Part shown: positions 45,001 to 56,911 of the stretch, one piece after another | Layout of the letters: every line of letters starts with the position of its first letter | Position numbering within the stretch: the stretch's first letter is position 1 | Made by a program: the position numbers and the translations under genes | Assembly: GCF_963675165.1 (NCBI RefSeq) | Contig: NC_087378.1 | Span: forward strand, 7,803,273-7,867,272 | Reading direction: 5' to 3' | Length of the DNA stretch: 64,000 bases | DNA from: Halichondria panicea | Taxonomy: Eukaryota; Porifera; Demospongiae; Suberitida; Halichondriidae | The notes under the pieces: model-generated | What the model saw: the letters and a program-made list of their open reading frames with translations, nothing else | Databases searched by the model: none | What the model was told of the DNA's origin: nothing

Positions 45001-46515
45001 CATTCCATGTATTGTGGTGTTTGTAGTAGTCCAATGTTTTGCCCCAAAAGTGGGTGGATACACTTCCATTATTCATCAGTTTTTGATAGAGTGTGACAAC
45101 CATAATCCTGTGTAGGATGGCATGACTGCTCTGATGCTGGCCACTAACAAGGGTCACCTGGGTGTAGTTCAGGACCTCATTCAGGGAGGAGCAGACACTA
45201 ACAAACAACACCCTGTAAGATCTAGCTTTCTAAAAATTGAAAAATTAGTTTTATTCCTCACAGGAGACAGGATGGACTGCCATTTTATTTGCTGCCAAAA
45301 GTGGTAAAATTAACATTTTCAAAGAATTACTTTACAATGGAGCAAAAACTGATATTGAGGTAAATTCGTCAATTCACAAAAACTGTTTTGTGTATATATT
45401 ATTGTGTAAGTGTGTTTGTATTCCTAATGGTTTCACTTCTAGGGAAGGAATGTGGTTGATGTTGCAAGCATGTTCAAACGTGGAAAAATTCTTTCTGAGC
45501 TTAAAACATTTGAGCAAGCATCACACAGAATTGTAAGCTACCTGTATAATAATTATACTTGCAGCTACATTCAGTATTCTATTTGCCCCCAGATCTCCAG
45601 TAGTGTGAATCCACCAAGTTTAGAGGCAGCTGAGCCAACTTCAGTAGAACAAGAACCATCCATAACTGAACCAAAGGTTGAGATACCACCTGAGGAGGTC
45701 ACTAAACCAGAGCAAAAGTTGGCTGAGGACTCCACAGAAGAGGTGATAATAGAGCCTCCACAGCTGCCTGACCCTGAGGCAGTGAAGCCTTCACTCTCCA
45801 CCACTGAGGTTTGTGTGTTGTTATTGTGTGGTGTGGGTGACTCTAGATAAGATTGGGCACCCTCACTACACTGTGTGAGTGGTTGTGTACATTGCCTAGT
45901 GGTTGGTCTTGTACCTCAAGTAGGTGTTAATCCAGTTATGGTTTCTGTGCAGGCTAAGGAGAAAGAAGTGCCTGCTGTTGGAGAAACTGTTGTGCAGGCT
46001 ATAGCTAAGGAAAAAGAAGTGGCTGCTGATGAAACTGTTACAGAACAAGTAACACAAGTATGTATCCCTCTGTAATGTAATGGAAACTACTATGATTATT
46101 TACCCTGTGTATTTTCAGGGGATGTCTCAATCAAGTATTAAAACCACAAAGGAGCAAATCAAGAAGTCATCAGAAGCCAAGAAAGTAAGGGAATACATCC
46201 CATTTTTTGATATAGGTTTACTCTTATCTTGTTACATAGGACATCAAAAGGCAGGCAGAGATTATTGACCTGCTACTGAAAGGACTCGATCAAAGAATGG
46301 CAGACCCACGCAGCAACATGTATCAGTATAAGCAAACCAACATTGCTAATGTTATTGGAGGCAGGAAAGGAGTGAAACCATCTGAAGAGATTACTCACAA
46401 ACTAAAGGCACCGGAAATTACTCGACCAGAAATTACTCAACCGCTTAGTGGAATTATTACAACCACTCAGAGTGGCTTCACTCGGGTAGACCCTGATGAT
46501 GATCTCTATAGTTAG
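42025..46515 (+). CDS. Signal/2A leader-CARD-helical-ankyrin protein (1081 aa)
   Basis: Exons: 42025-42112, 42175-42468, 42537-42731, 42788-43746, 43806-43856, 43913-44026, 44084-44182, 44232-44330, 44380-44478, 44539-44637, 44688-44786, 44837-44938, 45116-45214, 45264-45359, 45443-45532, 45593-45808, 45953-46057, 46119-46184, 46240-46515. They sum to 3246 nt, in frame. Residues 1-19 are a hydrophobic leader merging into GDVKPNPGP (20-28), a 2A-like motif with K for the usual E. A CARD-like domain (30-127), a Ser/Pro-rich linker, the helical domain (about 195-420), an acidic stretch, ten ankyrin exons, the Pro/Glu linker and the TNIANVIGG tail follow. If 2A acts, the leader is shed and the protein stays cytosolic; if not, the leader could act as a signal peptide. 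All reading frames are intact. Confidence 0.85.
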
Positions 46516-46570
46516 CTGCATTTTTCAACTCATGTCAAGTGAATGCTTATAATACCACAAAAATGTGCAC

Positions 46571-46576
46571 AATAAA
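46571..46576 (+). promoter_or_regulatory. Poly(A) signal AATAAA
   Basis: 56 bp after the stop of the 42025-46515 gene; identical in context to 3999-4004. Confidence 0.5.
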
Positions 46577-46645
46577 AAATATTTTTGACATCTACACATT
46601 CTTTCAGTACTAATTAATGCTAAGAAGCGTACTAGCACTTGCACT

Positions 46646-49600
46646 ATGGCTGATGCGAGTGCTACGCCTATGATAATAAACACTACATCTGAGAATGGAC
46701 CAGAGCCCTGTGATGAGAAGAATTTTCTGAATGCCATTGCTGATCTAAAAGTGGAGAAAGTCCGTGATCTTGCCCTGCAGCTTGGTGTTGATACACCTTA
46801 CTTGAATGACATTCAGAGCACAGACAAGGAGGAGAGGAAGATGAAACTGACTCAAGTGTTATTCTCACAGAAACGACCTACCTGGGAGACAATCATAGAT
46901 GCTCTGGAATCTGAATGCATGAATGAGAATCACATTGTCCGAAAAATTAAGCGATTTTATTTTCTCAAAAGCACTTCCATTGATATCGATAGGCCAAAGT
47001 CACCACTAACACCAGTTTCTCTGCAACCGTTTCAAGGTTCGCTACATGAATATTTAGCGTCGTATAGATCTATTACATGATATGTATGACATGTTGAGGT
47101 TCATTCTTTAGACAAAGATTTCCCCGAATGTGAAGAGAAGGATGTTCTCAATGCTGTTACTAGGCTTGATGATAAGAAGGTGTCAAGCTTAGCAGTCCAG
47201 CTAGGCATTGAAAAGCCTCAATTAGACGACATTAGTAGCTGCTCTACGGAAACGAGGAAGTCCAAACTGGCGGAACTATGGTTTAGGCACGCTAAAGACA
47301 AGCCCCCAACTTGGGCATCTTTGTTGAATGCATTGAAGGCTCCTAGTATGCAAGAGGACTGGTTAGCTGACTATATCCGAAAGAAATACGTTGAGAGAGA
47401 GAGAGAAGTAATTTCCATGAACACAGACAACGAGGATTCTTTTCAGTTCCAGTTCTCCCAGCAGCAACTAGATCTAGAAAGTTAGTTGTTTTGATTATAA
47501 GAGAATGGGTGGCACTCTAGCTCTATCAATGTTTTGTTTAATGCAGGACCGATACTTGAACTGCAAGATACAGCTGCTGATGAACGAACACCAATGGAAA
47601 TGGCAGGTATTACTGTGGTACAATTCCAGAATTTCCTTATCACTGTATTTTTCTTAGGCTCTGCTCCCGTTGTAGATGTCTCTGAGCTCAAAGACAAATT
47701 ACAAGCACATGCCAATAAACAGAATAGAGCACAAATCAAGGAATCCTTTGAGAACCTACTCGATAAAATTGCCAATGAATTAAAGAGTTACAATATCCGT
47801 TCTAGTGAAGTTAAAGATCATGTCCAAAAGTTTATTGATAGTCGCCCTAGTTTTCTCCGCACCAAGAATCGTCGACAAATACAAATCAATAATCTTTTTA
47901 ACGAAATTAGCAGGAATAAATTATGGAGTTTCGACAATTGTGGTCTTGTTCAACATGTCACTGGCATCAAGGGGGCTGTTCAATCAAAAGTCAGAATGCG
48001 TACTTGGTTGCAAAAATACAAGAAAGAGTATAATGCATATTGTGTTTCAGAAAAACTAGCTGTAATCATCCCGTATCATTTTGAAGAGGGGTTCGACAAT
48101 GATTTAGATCGATATCCTACTCATCTCAAACAAGAGCTCAAACTACATGTTAAATATATGGTTATCGATGATGACTCACTGAAGTACATTGATGATCTAT
48201 GGGAAGTAATCGTAGAGAGTTTCAAGATCCCCTCTATGACAGCTCTACTAAAAAGCATTGTACACAATTGCTTGATAATCACATGGCTAATAGAACCGAG
48301 TTGGGCTTGCTGCATACTGAGTGAAATATTTGGTTCGATTTCGTTTTTCACAAAACATTTGATAACCAAAGTGTTGCTTGGAGACGTTTGTATTTATGAT
48401 GAGCACAGTGGAATTATTGCGGACAACAAAGTAAGTATTCCATAATGACATGTAGTGACATTTGATCGTACAATTTTATAGGTTCTGGGTACTTTGTGGC
48501 TAAGGCAGGCAAGCTTGAGTGGTCGAATTCAAAAATTTAAGGAAGTACTTGCTCAGCCAATGATAGACATTAATACAGTCCTCTCTTCCGTAAGTGATTA
48601 ATTAATTAAATAACTAATTATTTGGGTGTATTGATCACTGCATGTCCTGTCCAGGATGGAGCCACACCTCTCACCATTGCCTCCATGTGTGGTCATGTGG
48701 AACTAGTGGAGTTCCTCCTGAGCAATGGGGCTGACTCAAATATTAAAATGGTTTGTCTATATAGTTGCGCCAGTTTAGGCGCATTTAGGGTTTCCATGCA
48801 ATATATAGATATACGATTTTTGTTTTGCTTGCATTGTAGGCCAATGGACAAACGGTGCTGCACCTGGCCGCACTTGAGGACTACCCAGATGTGGTGGAAT
48901 TACTTCACACACACAACCGTGAGCTAGCTGGAGAACGTGATCAGGTAAGCCAATAATATAAATGCCATGTATTCATCTTCTCCTCAACAGAATGACTACT
49001 CAGCTTTGATGGAGGCAGCTGCTCATGACCATGTTGATGTCATTCTTGTACTAGTGTCCCAGCAGGATGATCTAGGAGACACAGAAATCCCTACCTTGGT
49101 GAGTAGCTACTACCTTTTACTATTTTTCAACAATTATTTTTAGAATGAGGCTTTCCATCTTGCTTTGATAAAAGGGCACACTGACTCTGTCGAGATTCTT
49201 CAGAAACACGGAGCCAACACTTTGAACACTGCTGAGGTTTGTGTACATAATTATATGTATGTAGATAATAACCATGGTAACAGGAGGGGGAAAGTCCACT
49301 GGTAGTAGTAGCTGGTACTGAGCACAAAGATGAAGTGGAGAGTACTATCTCGGATAAGTTACTGGCAGAATGTCGCAGTGAGACAGCTGACATTGAAGTG
49401 GTGAGAGGCTACCTGGAGCAAGAAGACTGTGATGTCAATATCAGGGAAAATGATGACGTATGTAATAATTATGGTGTATGACTACTTGTTTGTAATGGCT
49501 CTTGTATACTGTAGTTCAAGTGGAGTCCATTGATGTGGGCTCTTGAGAATAAACACTTTGAGATTTGCAAACTGCTTCTGGAGTACAAGCCTCAAGTTCA

Positions 49601-51900
49601 TATTCAGGACAAAGTGTGTTGGCAAATAAAATAACGTAGGATACTATGTAATGTTCTTTATGTGTGTGTACAGAAAGAGTGGTCTCCGTTGGTGCTGGCT
49701 TGTAGAGCAGGAGACTTGGAGATAGTGCAGGGAATAGTGGCACTGGGAGCAGAGATTGACCTGCCCACAAATGTGAGTGAGACAATACCTGCATTGTGTG
49801 TTATGGTAGTAACTGTCTAACAGACAAAATGGACTCCTCTGATGTGGGCTGCTCAAGAGGGTCATGCAGAGATGGCTACATTTTTACTGGAGAAGGGAGC
49901 ATTTGTGGATTTCCCTGACGAGGTATGAATAGTTAAACACCACTGTCTCCCCTATAGCTATCTTATTGTCTGCCACACAGAATGGGTGGACTCCAGTCAT
50001 GCAAGCCAGTCAGGAAGGTCATGTGGACGTGATCAATATCTTGCTGAACCACAACGCTAAAGTCAATCATCAAACTGAAGTAAGACCAGCTAGTGTTACA
50101 GACTATACGTTCATATACTTTGTGCTACTTTAATTCAGACAACCTGGTGTGCTTTGATGGCGGCTGCTAAGAACATGCACAGTGATGCGGTAGACACACT
50201 TCTAAAAAGAGGAGCTCAAGTGGACATACAGAGAGATGTGAGGATCAGAGAAAAGGAACTACTCATCTAATTTTGTTATTACCCTTTACAGGATGGATCC
50301 ACCACACTGCAAGTTGCAAGCTATTACAAAGGCAACTCTGCTGTCATGAAGACCTTAATCAAACATGGAGCAAATATTGATCACCTAAATAAGGTAAGTT
50401 GTTCATGTGGTACATTTTCCATTCACATGATTGGCTTCTGATAAGCTACTGGTGCATGTCTATCAATCTACATTCCATGTACATGTACTGTTTGTGGTCA
50501 AGAGGGGGTGTACTATTATTCATCTGTGCTTGATGAAGTGACAACATAATCCTGTGTAGGATGGCATGACTGCTCTGATGCTGGCCACTAACAAGGGTCA
50601 CCTGGATGTAGTGCAGGACCTCATCCAGGGAGGAGCAGACACTAACAAACAACACCCTGTAAGATCTAAAGAAATTATTTTATCATAATTTATCTCTCCT
50701 CACAGGAGACAGGATGGACTCCCATTTTCTTTGCTGCCAAAAGTGGTGAAATGGATATTTTCAAAGAATTACTTCATAAGGGAGCAAGAACTGAAATTGA
50801 AGTAAATACTTAATAAACTGTTTTGTGTATATTGTGTAAGCGTGTTGTAGATTTTGACCTAATGTGTTTCACTTCCAGGGAAGGAATGTGGTTGATGTTG
50901 CAAGCATGTTTAAACGTGAAGAAATGCTTTCTGAACTCAAAACATTTGAGCAAGCATCACACAGAATTGTAAGCTAGCTAATTGTATATACTTGCAGCTA
51001 TATTCAGTCTATTTTCCCCCAGATCTCTAGTAGTGTGAATCCACCAAGTTTAGAGGCAGCTGAGCCAACTTCAGTGGAACAAGAACCATCCATAACTGAA
51101 CCAAAGGTCGAAATACCAACTGAGGAGGTTACTAAACCAGAGCAAAAGTTGGCTGAGGACTCCACAGAAGAGGTGATAATAGAGCCTCCACAGCTGCCTG
51201 ACCCTGAGGCAGTGAAGCCTTCACTCTCCACCACTGAGGTTTGTGTGTTGTTATTGTGTGGTGTGGGTGACTCTGTGAACTAGATAAGATTGGGCACCCT
51301 CACTACACTGTGTGAGTGGTTGTGTGAGTGGTTGTGTACATTGCCTAGTGGTTGGTCTTGTACCTCAAGTAGGTGTTAATCCAGTTATGGTTTCTGTGCA
51401 GGCTAAAGAGAAAGAAGTTGATGTGACTCCTGTACCTGTTGTTGAAACTTTTACAGTGAAACAAGAGACAAAAGTATGCATTTCCCTCTGTAATTGATAA
51501 TTTTATTAATTAAATATAATTTCAGGAGTTGTCTCAAATGGACACAAAAGCCACAAAGGAGAAGACATCAGAAGCCAAGAAATCCTCCAAAGTAAATAAC
51601 TATTTTGTTATTACATAGCTTCACTCTCATCTTGTTACGCAGGACATTGAAAAAGAGGCAAAGATTATTGAGCTCTTGCTGAGGGGATTTGCTAATAGGA
51701 TGGCGAATCCATCTAGCAATAAATATCGATATGAAGAGACCAACATCGCTGATGTCATTGGAGGGAAAGGATTGAAATCATCTGAAGAGATTACTCATAA
51801 ACTAGCAGCGCCAGAAGTGGCTAAACATTTTAGTGGAACCTCTAGTATTCAGAGGGCCATTGCTATTTCCGAAGATCCCGATGATGATCTTTATATTTAA
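46646..51900 (+). CDS. Double Death-domain, helical-domain, ankyrin-repeat protein (1256 aa), paralog of 4072-9323
   Basis: Exons: 46646-47036, 47112-47480, 47547-47606, 47658-48430, 48482-48589, 48655-48750, 48840-48944, 48991-49098, 49144-49236, 49284-49457, 49515-49613, 49674-49772, 49824-49922, 49981-50079, 50139-50237, 50292-50393, 50560-50658, 50706-50801, 50879-50968, 51023-51238, 51402-51473, 51526-51591, 51643-51900. They sum to 3771 nt, in frame. The domain order is the same as in the partner. Most amino-acid differences cluster in the helical domain (47700-48150), where it also has extra codons (for example EGFDND where the partner has FDND), while the ankyrin exons are almost unchanged. 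Confidence 0.85.
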
Positions 51901-52147
51901 TGGAGTATTATTGTCAAGAGTTTATTTATAAATTTATGCATATTTTCTTAACCCTGTAGCTGCACAATAATTATTCTAATTATTATGTGTGGGTGTGTTT
52001 TTCAGGTTATCCTTTGAATTTATAGCTAGCTGTATACATTTATAGGTACGTACAGCTACCGTGTAGATATATGTATTACAGTAGGTATGCATAGCTTTAC
52101 GATCAACTAGATCTAGCTACACCTGGAGCAGCAGCTAGCTACACATC

Positions 52148-55100
52148 ATGTCTGAGCTTCAGTGCACCATAGCAAATGTGAGTAATGAAATTGTTGAAGT
52201 GATTCAAATTCGCCAATTGGGTACTCAATTGGAACTGTCACCTTCCCAACTGGATGAAATTGAAGCATATCCTAAGCATGAGCAACGACTGAGACTAGTC
52301 GAGGCTTGGTTTCAACAAGATCCGACTGTGACTTGGGAAAATCTGGTAGCAGCACTTAGAGCTCCATCTATAGGAGACAATACTATTGCTCTAGACATTG
52401 AGAAGCGTTACATAACAATCAGGTCTCCACCTTCAAGTCCGCAGTTGGAAGAGGAAACGAAAGATAATAAAGCAGGTACGTCAGTTAATTGTTAATTATT
52501 AGAGATTAACTATTATTTATCTCAGCAGTGAAGGCCCTCAAACGAAAAAACAGTTTTGTGATCAAAGATAAATTTGTTGACCTTTTTATTGAAACAAAAA
52601 ACATCTTGAAGCAAAGTAATGTCACTATTATCGATTTCAAACTTCGACTAAGGATGCTTTGTGGCGATGTGCCAGACTTGGATGATTTTGATAAGATTTT
52701 TGACTATTATGTGAACAGTGCGGAATGGTCTCATATGAATAGTGATGTTCTGTGTCAACTTATTGAAAAATTTGGGGACGAAAAGTTGAAAAAGCTGAGA
52801 AAGGAATTTGAAGATAAGAAGGCAGGATATTTAGCAACCACTAAAATCAGTGACTACATTACAAAGAATGAGGTTTTAAATCAAAGTAACTGCACTAGAG
52901 GTCGCCGAAGGAGCAGTAAAGGCTATCGAGACCAGCTAGCAATGAAGCTGAAACTTGAGGTGAACATAAGTACGCTGGCTTTGAAATACATTACTGACCT
53001 GTGGAAGAAATTGGCTTACCTAAACCTACCTAACATTTATTTGATTTTAGACAGTATTGTTAGCGGTAGTCTTTGGGTTACATGGTCTATTACTCTTCCA
53101 CGTATTGCTTCTGAATTTCAAAACAAAGTGAAACATCCAGAAGCTTTGAAATTCTTCAAAGACAACCTCATTGTTCAAGTAATACTTAATGGTCAGTGTC
53201 TGTATTCTGCAAATGGAGAAGAATTAACTGACTCCATAAAAAGCTATCCCTCTGTGTTTTCACCATCCGGATCTATTGATGAAGACGTGACTACAAATAA
53301 TGAACCATTCAGAAAGAAGGTAAATAGGCGTCGTGAGTATACTTAATTGTCATTGTGTATTCCATAACTTGCCGTTAATGTTTTCTTTAGGTATCTAAAT
53401 TTATTAGAAAAATCAAAGAAAAGAGCCCTTTTAAAAAGAAGGTTAGTGTTTTTAATTAATCAATTTCATTTAATTTACATCATCTCTATAATATTATTTA
53501 CAGAGAATCTCGGAGAAGTTACTGGCAGAATGTCGCAGTGAGACAGCTGACATTGAAGTGGTGAGAGGCTACCTGGAGCAAGAAGACTGTGACGTCAATA
53601 TCAGGGAAAATGATGACGTATGTAATAATATTATGGTGTTTGCCTCTAGAGATACTGTATAATGGCCCTTGACTTTAGTTCAAGTGGAGTCCATTGATGT
53701 GGGCTTGTGAGAACAAACACTTTGAGATAGGGAGGCTACTCCTGAAGTACCACCCTCAAGTTCATATTCAAGACAAGGTGTGTAGAAAACAAAATGACGT
53801 AGTTAGTATTGTGTATGTGTGTACAGAGAGGGTGGTCTCCGTTGGTGATGGCCAGTAGAGCAGGAGACCTGGAGATAGTGCAGGGAATAGTGGCACTGGG
53901 AGCAGAGATTGACCTGCCCACAAATGTGAGTGAGACAATTTTGTGTTGATAACTGATTGATGTGTGTCCAACAGGTAAAATGGACTCCTCTGATGTGGGC
54001 TGCTCAAGAGGGTCATGCAGAGGTGGCTAGATTTCTACTGAAGGAGGGAGCATTTGTGGATTTCCCTGATGAGGTATGAATAGTCAAACACCACTGTCCC
54101 ACCCCTATAGCTATCTTATTGTCTATCACACAGAATGGGTGGACTCCAGTCATGCAAGCCAGTCAGGAAGGTCATGTGGACGTGATCAATATCTTGCTAG
54201 ACCACAACGCTAAAGTCAACCATCAAACTGAAGTAAGACCACCTAATACTGTAGCAAGCTATACGTTCATATATTTTGATTCAGACAACCTGGTGTGCTC
54301 TGATGGCGGCTGCTAAGAACAAGCACAGTGATGCGGTGGACACACTTCTGAAGAGAGGAGCTCAAGTGGACATACAGAGAAATGTGAGACTGAGAAAATT
54401 TAATCATCTACTCATCTTCACCCTTTACAGGATGGGTCCACCACACTGCAAGTTGGAACTTACTATAAAGGCAACTCTGCTGTCATGAAGACCTTAATCA
54501 AACATGGAGCAAATGTTGATCACCTAAATAAGGTAATTTGCAGACTTTTTGTGATATTGGCTTCTGATAAGCTACTGGTGCATGTCTATCAATCTACATT
54601 CCATGTACTTTGTGTTTGTGGTGATTCTAGGCAAGTTTTTGCCCCAAAAGTGGGTGGATATGCTGCCCCAAAAGTGGGTGGATATGCTTCCATTATTCAT
54701 AAGGTCATTGTCTTTGATAGAGTGTCATAATCCTGTGTACTGTACTAGGATGGCATGACTGCTCTGATGCTGGCCACTAACAAGGGTCACCTGGGTGTAG
54801 TGCAGGACCTCATCCAGGGAGGAGCAGACACTAACAAACAACACCCTGTAAGACCTTTCAACATTGAAGAAATTATTTTATTTATAATTTATCTCTCCTC
54901 ACAGGAGACGGGATGGACTCCCATTTTCTTTGCTGCCAAAAGTGGTAAAATGGATATTTTCAAGGAATTACTGCATAATGGAGCAAGAACTGAAATTGAG
55001 GTAATGTATACAAGCTGTTTTGTGTATAATTATTGTGTAAGTGTGTTTGTATAGATTTGATATTGTGTTTTCACTTCTAGGGAAGGAATGTAGTTGATGT

Positions 55101-56134
55101 TGCAAGCATGTTCAAACGTGGAAAAATGCTTTCTGAGCTTAAGACATTTGAGCAAGCATCACACAGAATTGTAAGCTACCTGTATACTTGCAGCTGCATT
55201 CAGTCTATTTGCCCACAGATATCCATGAGTGTGAACCCACCGAGTTTAGAAGCAGCTGAGCCAACCCTAATTGTACCTAAATCATCCATAACCGAACCAA
55301 AGGTCGAGATACCACCCAAAGTTACTAAACCAGAGCAAAAGTTGGCTGAGGACTCCACAGAAGAGGTGATAATAGAGCAGCTGCCTGACCCTGAGGCAGT
55401 GAAGCCTTCACTCTCCACCACTGAGGTTTGTGTGTTGTTGTTGTGTGGTGTGGGTGACTCTGTCAACTAGATAAGATTGGGCACCCTCACTACTACACTG
55501 TGTGAGTGGTTGTGTACATTGCCTAGTGGTTGGTCTTGTACCTCAAGTAGGTGTTAATCCAGTTATGGTTTCTGTGCAGGCTAAGGAGAAAGAAGTGCCT
55601 GCTGTTGGAGAAACTGTTGTGCAGGCTATAGCTAAGGAAAAAGAAGTGGCTGCTGTTGAAACTGTTACAGAACAAGTAACACAAGTATGTATCCCTCTGT
55701 AATGGAAACTACTATGATTATTTACCCTGTGTATTTTCAGGGGATGTCTCAACCAAGTATTAAAACCACAAAGGAGCAAATCAAGAAGTCATCAGAAGCC
55801 AAGAAAGTAAGGGATACATTCCATTTTTTGATAGGTTTACTCTTATCTTGTTACACAGGACATCAAAAGGCAGGCAGAGATTATTGACCTGCTACTGAAA
55901 GGATTCGATCAAAGAATGGTAAACCCACGCAGCAACATGTATCAGTATAAGCAAACCAACATTGCTGATATCATTGGAGGAAGGAAAGGAGTGAAATCTT
56001 CTGAAGAGATTACACATAAACTAAAGGCACCGGAAATTCCTGAACCGCTTAGTGGAACTATTACAACCACCACCCCCACCACCACTCAGAGGGGCTTTAC
56101 TTGGGTAGACCCTGATGACGCACTCTATAATTAG
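52148..56134 (+). CDS. Death-helical-ankyrin protein (939 aa), intact relative of the disrupted 9571 gene
   Basis: Exons: 52148-52475 (Death domain, V-T-W-E-N-L-V-A-A-L), 52529-53319 (helical domain), 53391-53441 (17-residue basic linker), 53504-53617, 53679-53777, 53827-53925, 53975-54073, 54134-54232, 54285-54383, 54431-54532, 54749-54847, 54905-55000, 55081-55170 (ankyrin), 55219-55425, 55580-55684 (acidic linker), 55741-55806, 55859-56134 (tail, TAG). They sum to 2820 nt, in frame. The 5' part equals that of 9571-14470, but it continues with the ankyrin set and TNIADIIGG tail type instead of a C-terminal Death domain, so one of the two was reshuffled. Likely cytoplasmic. Confidence 0.85.
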
Positions 56135-56238
56135 CTGCATTGTAAATTCTTATCATGTGATCTCGAGGTGAATGTTTATAATACCACAACATTGTACACA
56201 TTTTGACATCAAGCTACAAGTGCACTAGCTAGCGCGCT

Positions 56239-56650
56239 ATGGCTGATATGGCTACACCACTGGACACTGGAACTAGTGCCGTAAGTTGCCAAGTCAGTAG
56301 ATCTTGCATCGAGACTAGCCATTACAGTTTGCCTCTGAACCTCATCCGTTATACCTCTCCAGCAGATGAATCAATGGATATTTTCAAATTATGAGATAGC
56401 TCATGAGCTATTGTGGCCTGTTAGGACCCAATGGTACAACTTGGGAATTGCTCTCAAAATAAACCAAGACAAACTGGAAAGCATCAAGAAATCCAACCTA
56501 AGTAACTGCGATGACTGCTTCAATGCTATGCTTAAGAGCTGCTCAGAGATAAACCTCAGTATCACTTGGACTGATGTGTGTGAAGTCCTTGGGAGACAAA
56601 CAGTGGATCGTAAAGAGGTGGCAGAAAGCATTAGGCAATATTTCCGATGA
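56239..56650 (+). CDS. Two-exon Death-domain-only protein
   Basis: Exon 56239-56280 encodes MADMATPLDTGTSA; after a short intron, exon 56366-56650 encodes a Death domain (W-Y-N-L-G-I-A-L, C-F-N-A-M-L-K-S-C, I-T-W-T-D-V-C) and stops at TGA. About 108 residues in all. The second exon is homologous to the terminal Death exon of 17330, 31691, 35360 and 41454. A lone Death domain could act as an adaptor or decoy for the larger neighbours (inference). It may instead be the leftover 3' end of a deleted gene, but it has its own ATG exon with a good donor. Confidence 0.65.
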
Positions 56651-56834
56651 AAGTTTGGAAGAAAGTCTATAGTAGGGAAGATAGATAGCTAGACATACTA
56701 GAATAATACACAAGAACTTTATGCTAAGGCTTAATTTACTTGAGCTGATCATAATTTTACTGACAAGAAAAGAAGGGCCGGTCAGAGCACTAATTTTGTG
56801 TATGGCATGCAATGAATTCATTAAAAATTAAACA

Positions 56835-56846
56835 GGAAGTGGTTTA
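56835..56846 (+). promoter_or_regulatory. Conserved GGAAGTGGTTTA
   Basis: 66 bp upstream of the ATG at 56912. Same motif and spacing class as 17821, 32239 and 41936. Confidence 0.4.
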
Positions 56847-56911
56847 AATTAATTCATGCATACTTGTAGATCATCTACATGTAGAGTATGTAGAGAAATA
56901 TAAATACTCCA

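Larger units (their letters stand above)
43913..52705. repeat. Segmental duplication, copy 2 (partner 1355-10127)
   Basis: Near-identical to 1355-10127 in exons and introns. This copy lacks the pogo-like element and so preserves the empty target site (single TA near 52705). Confidence 0.9.
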
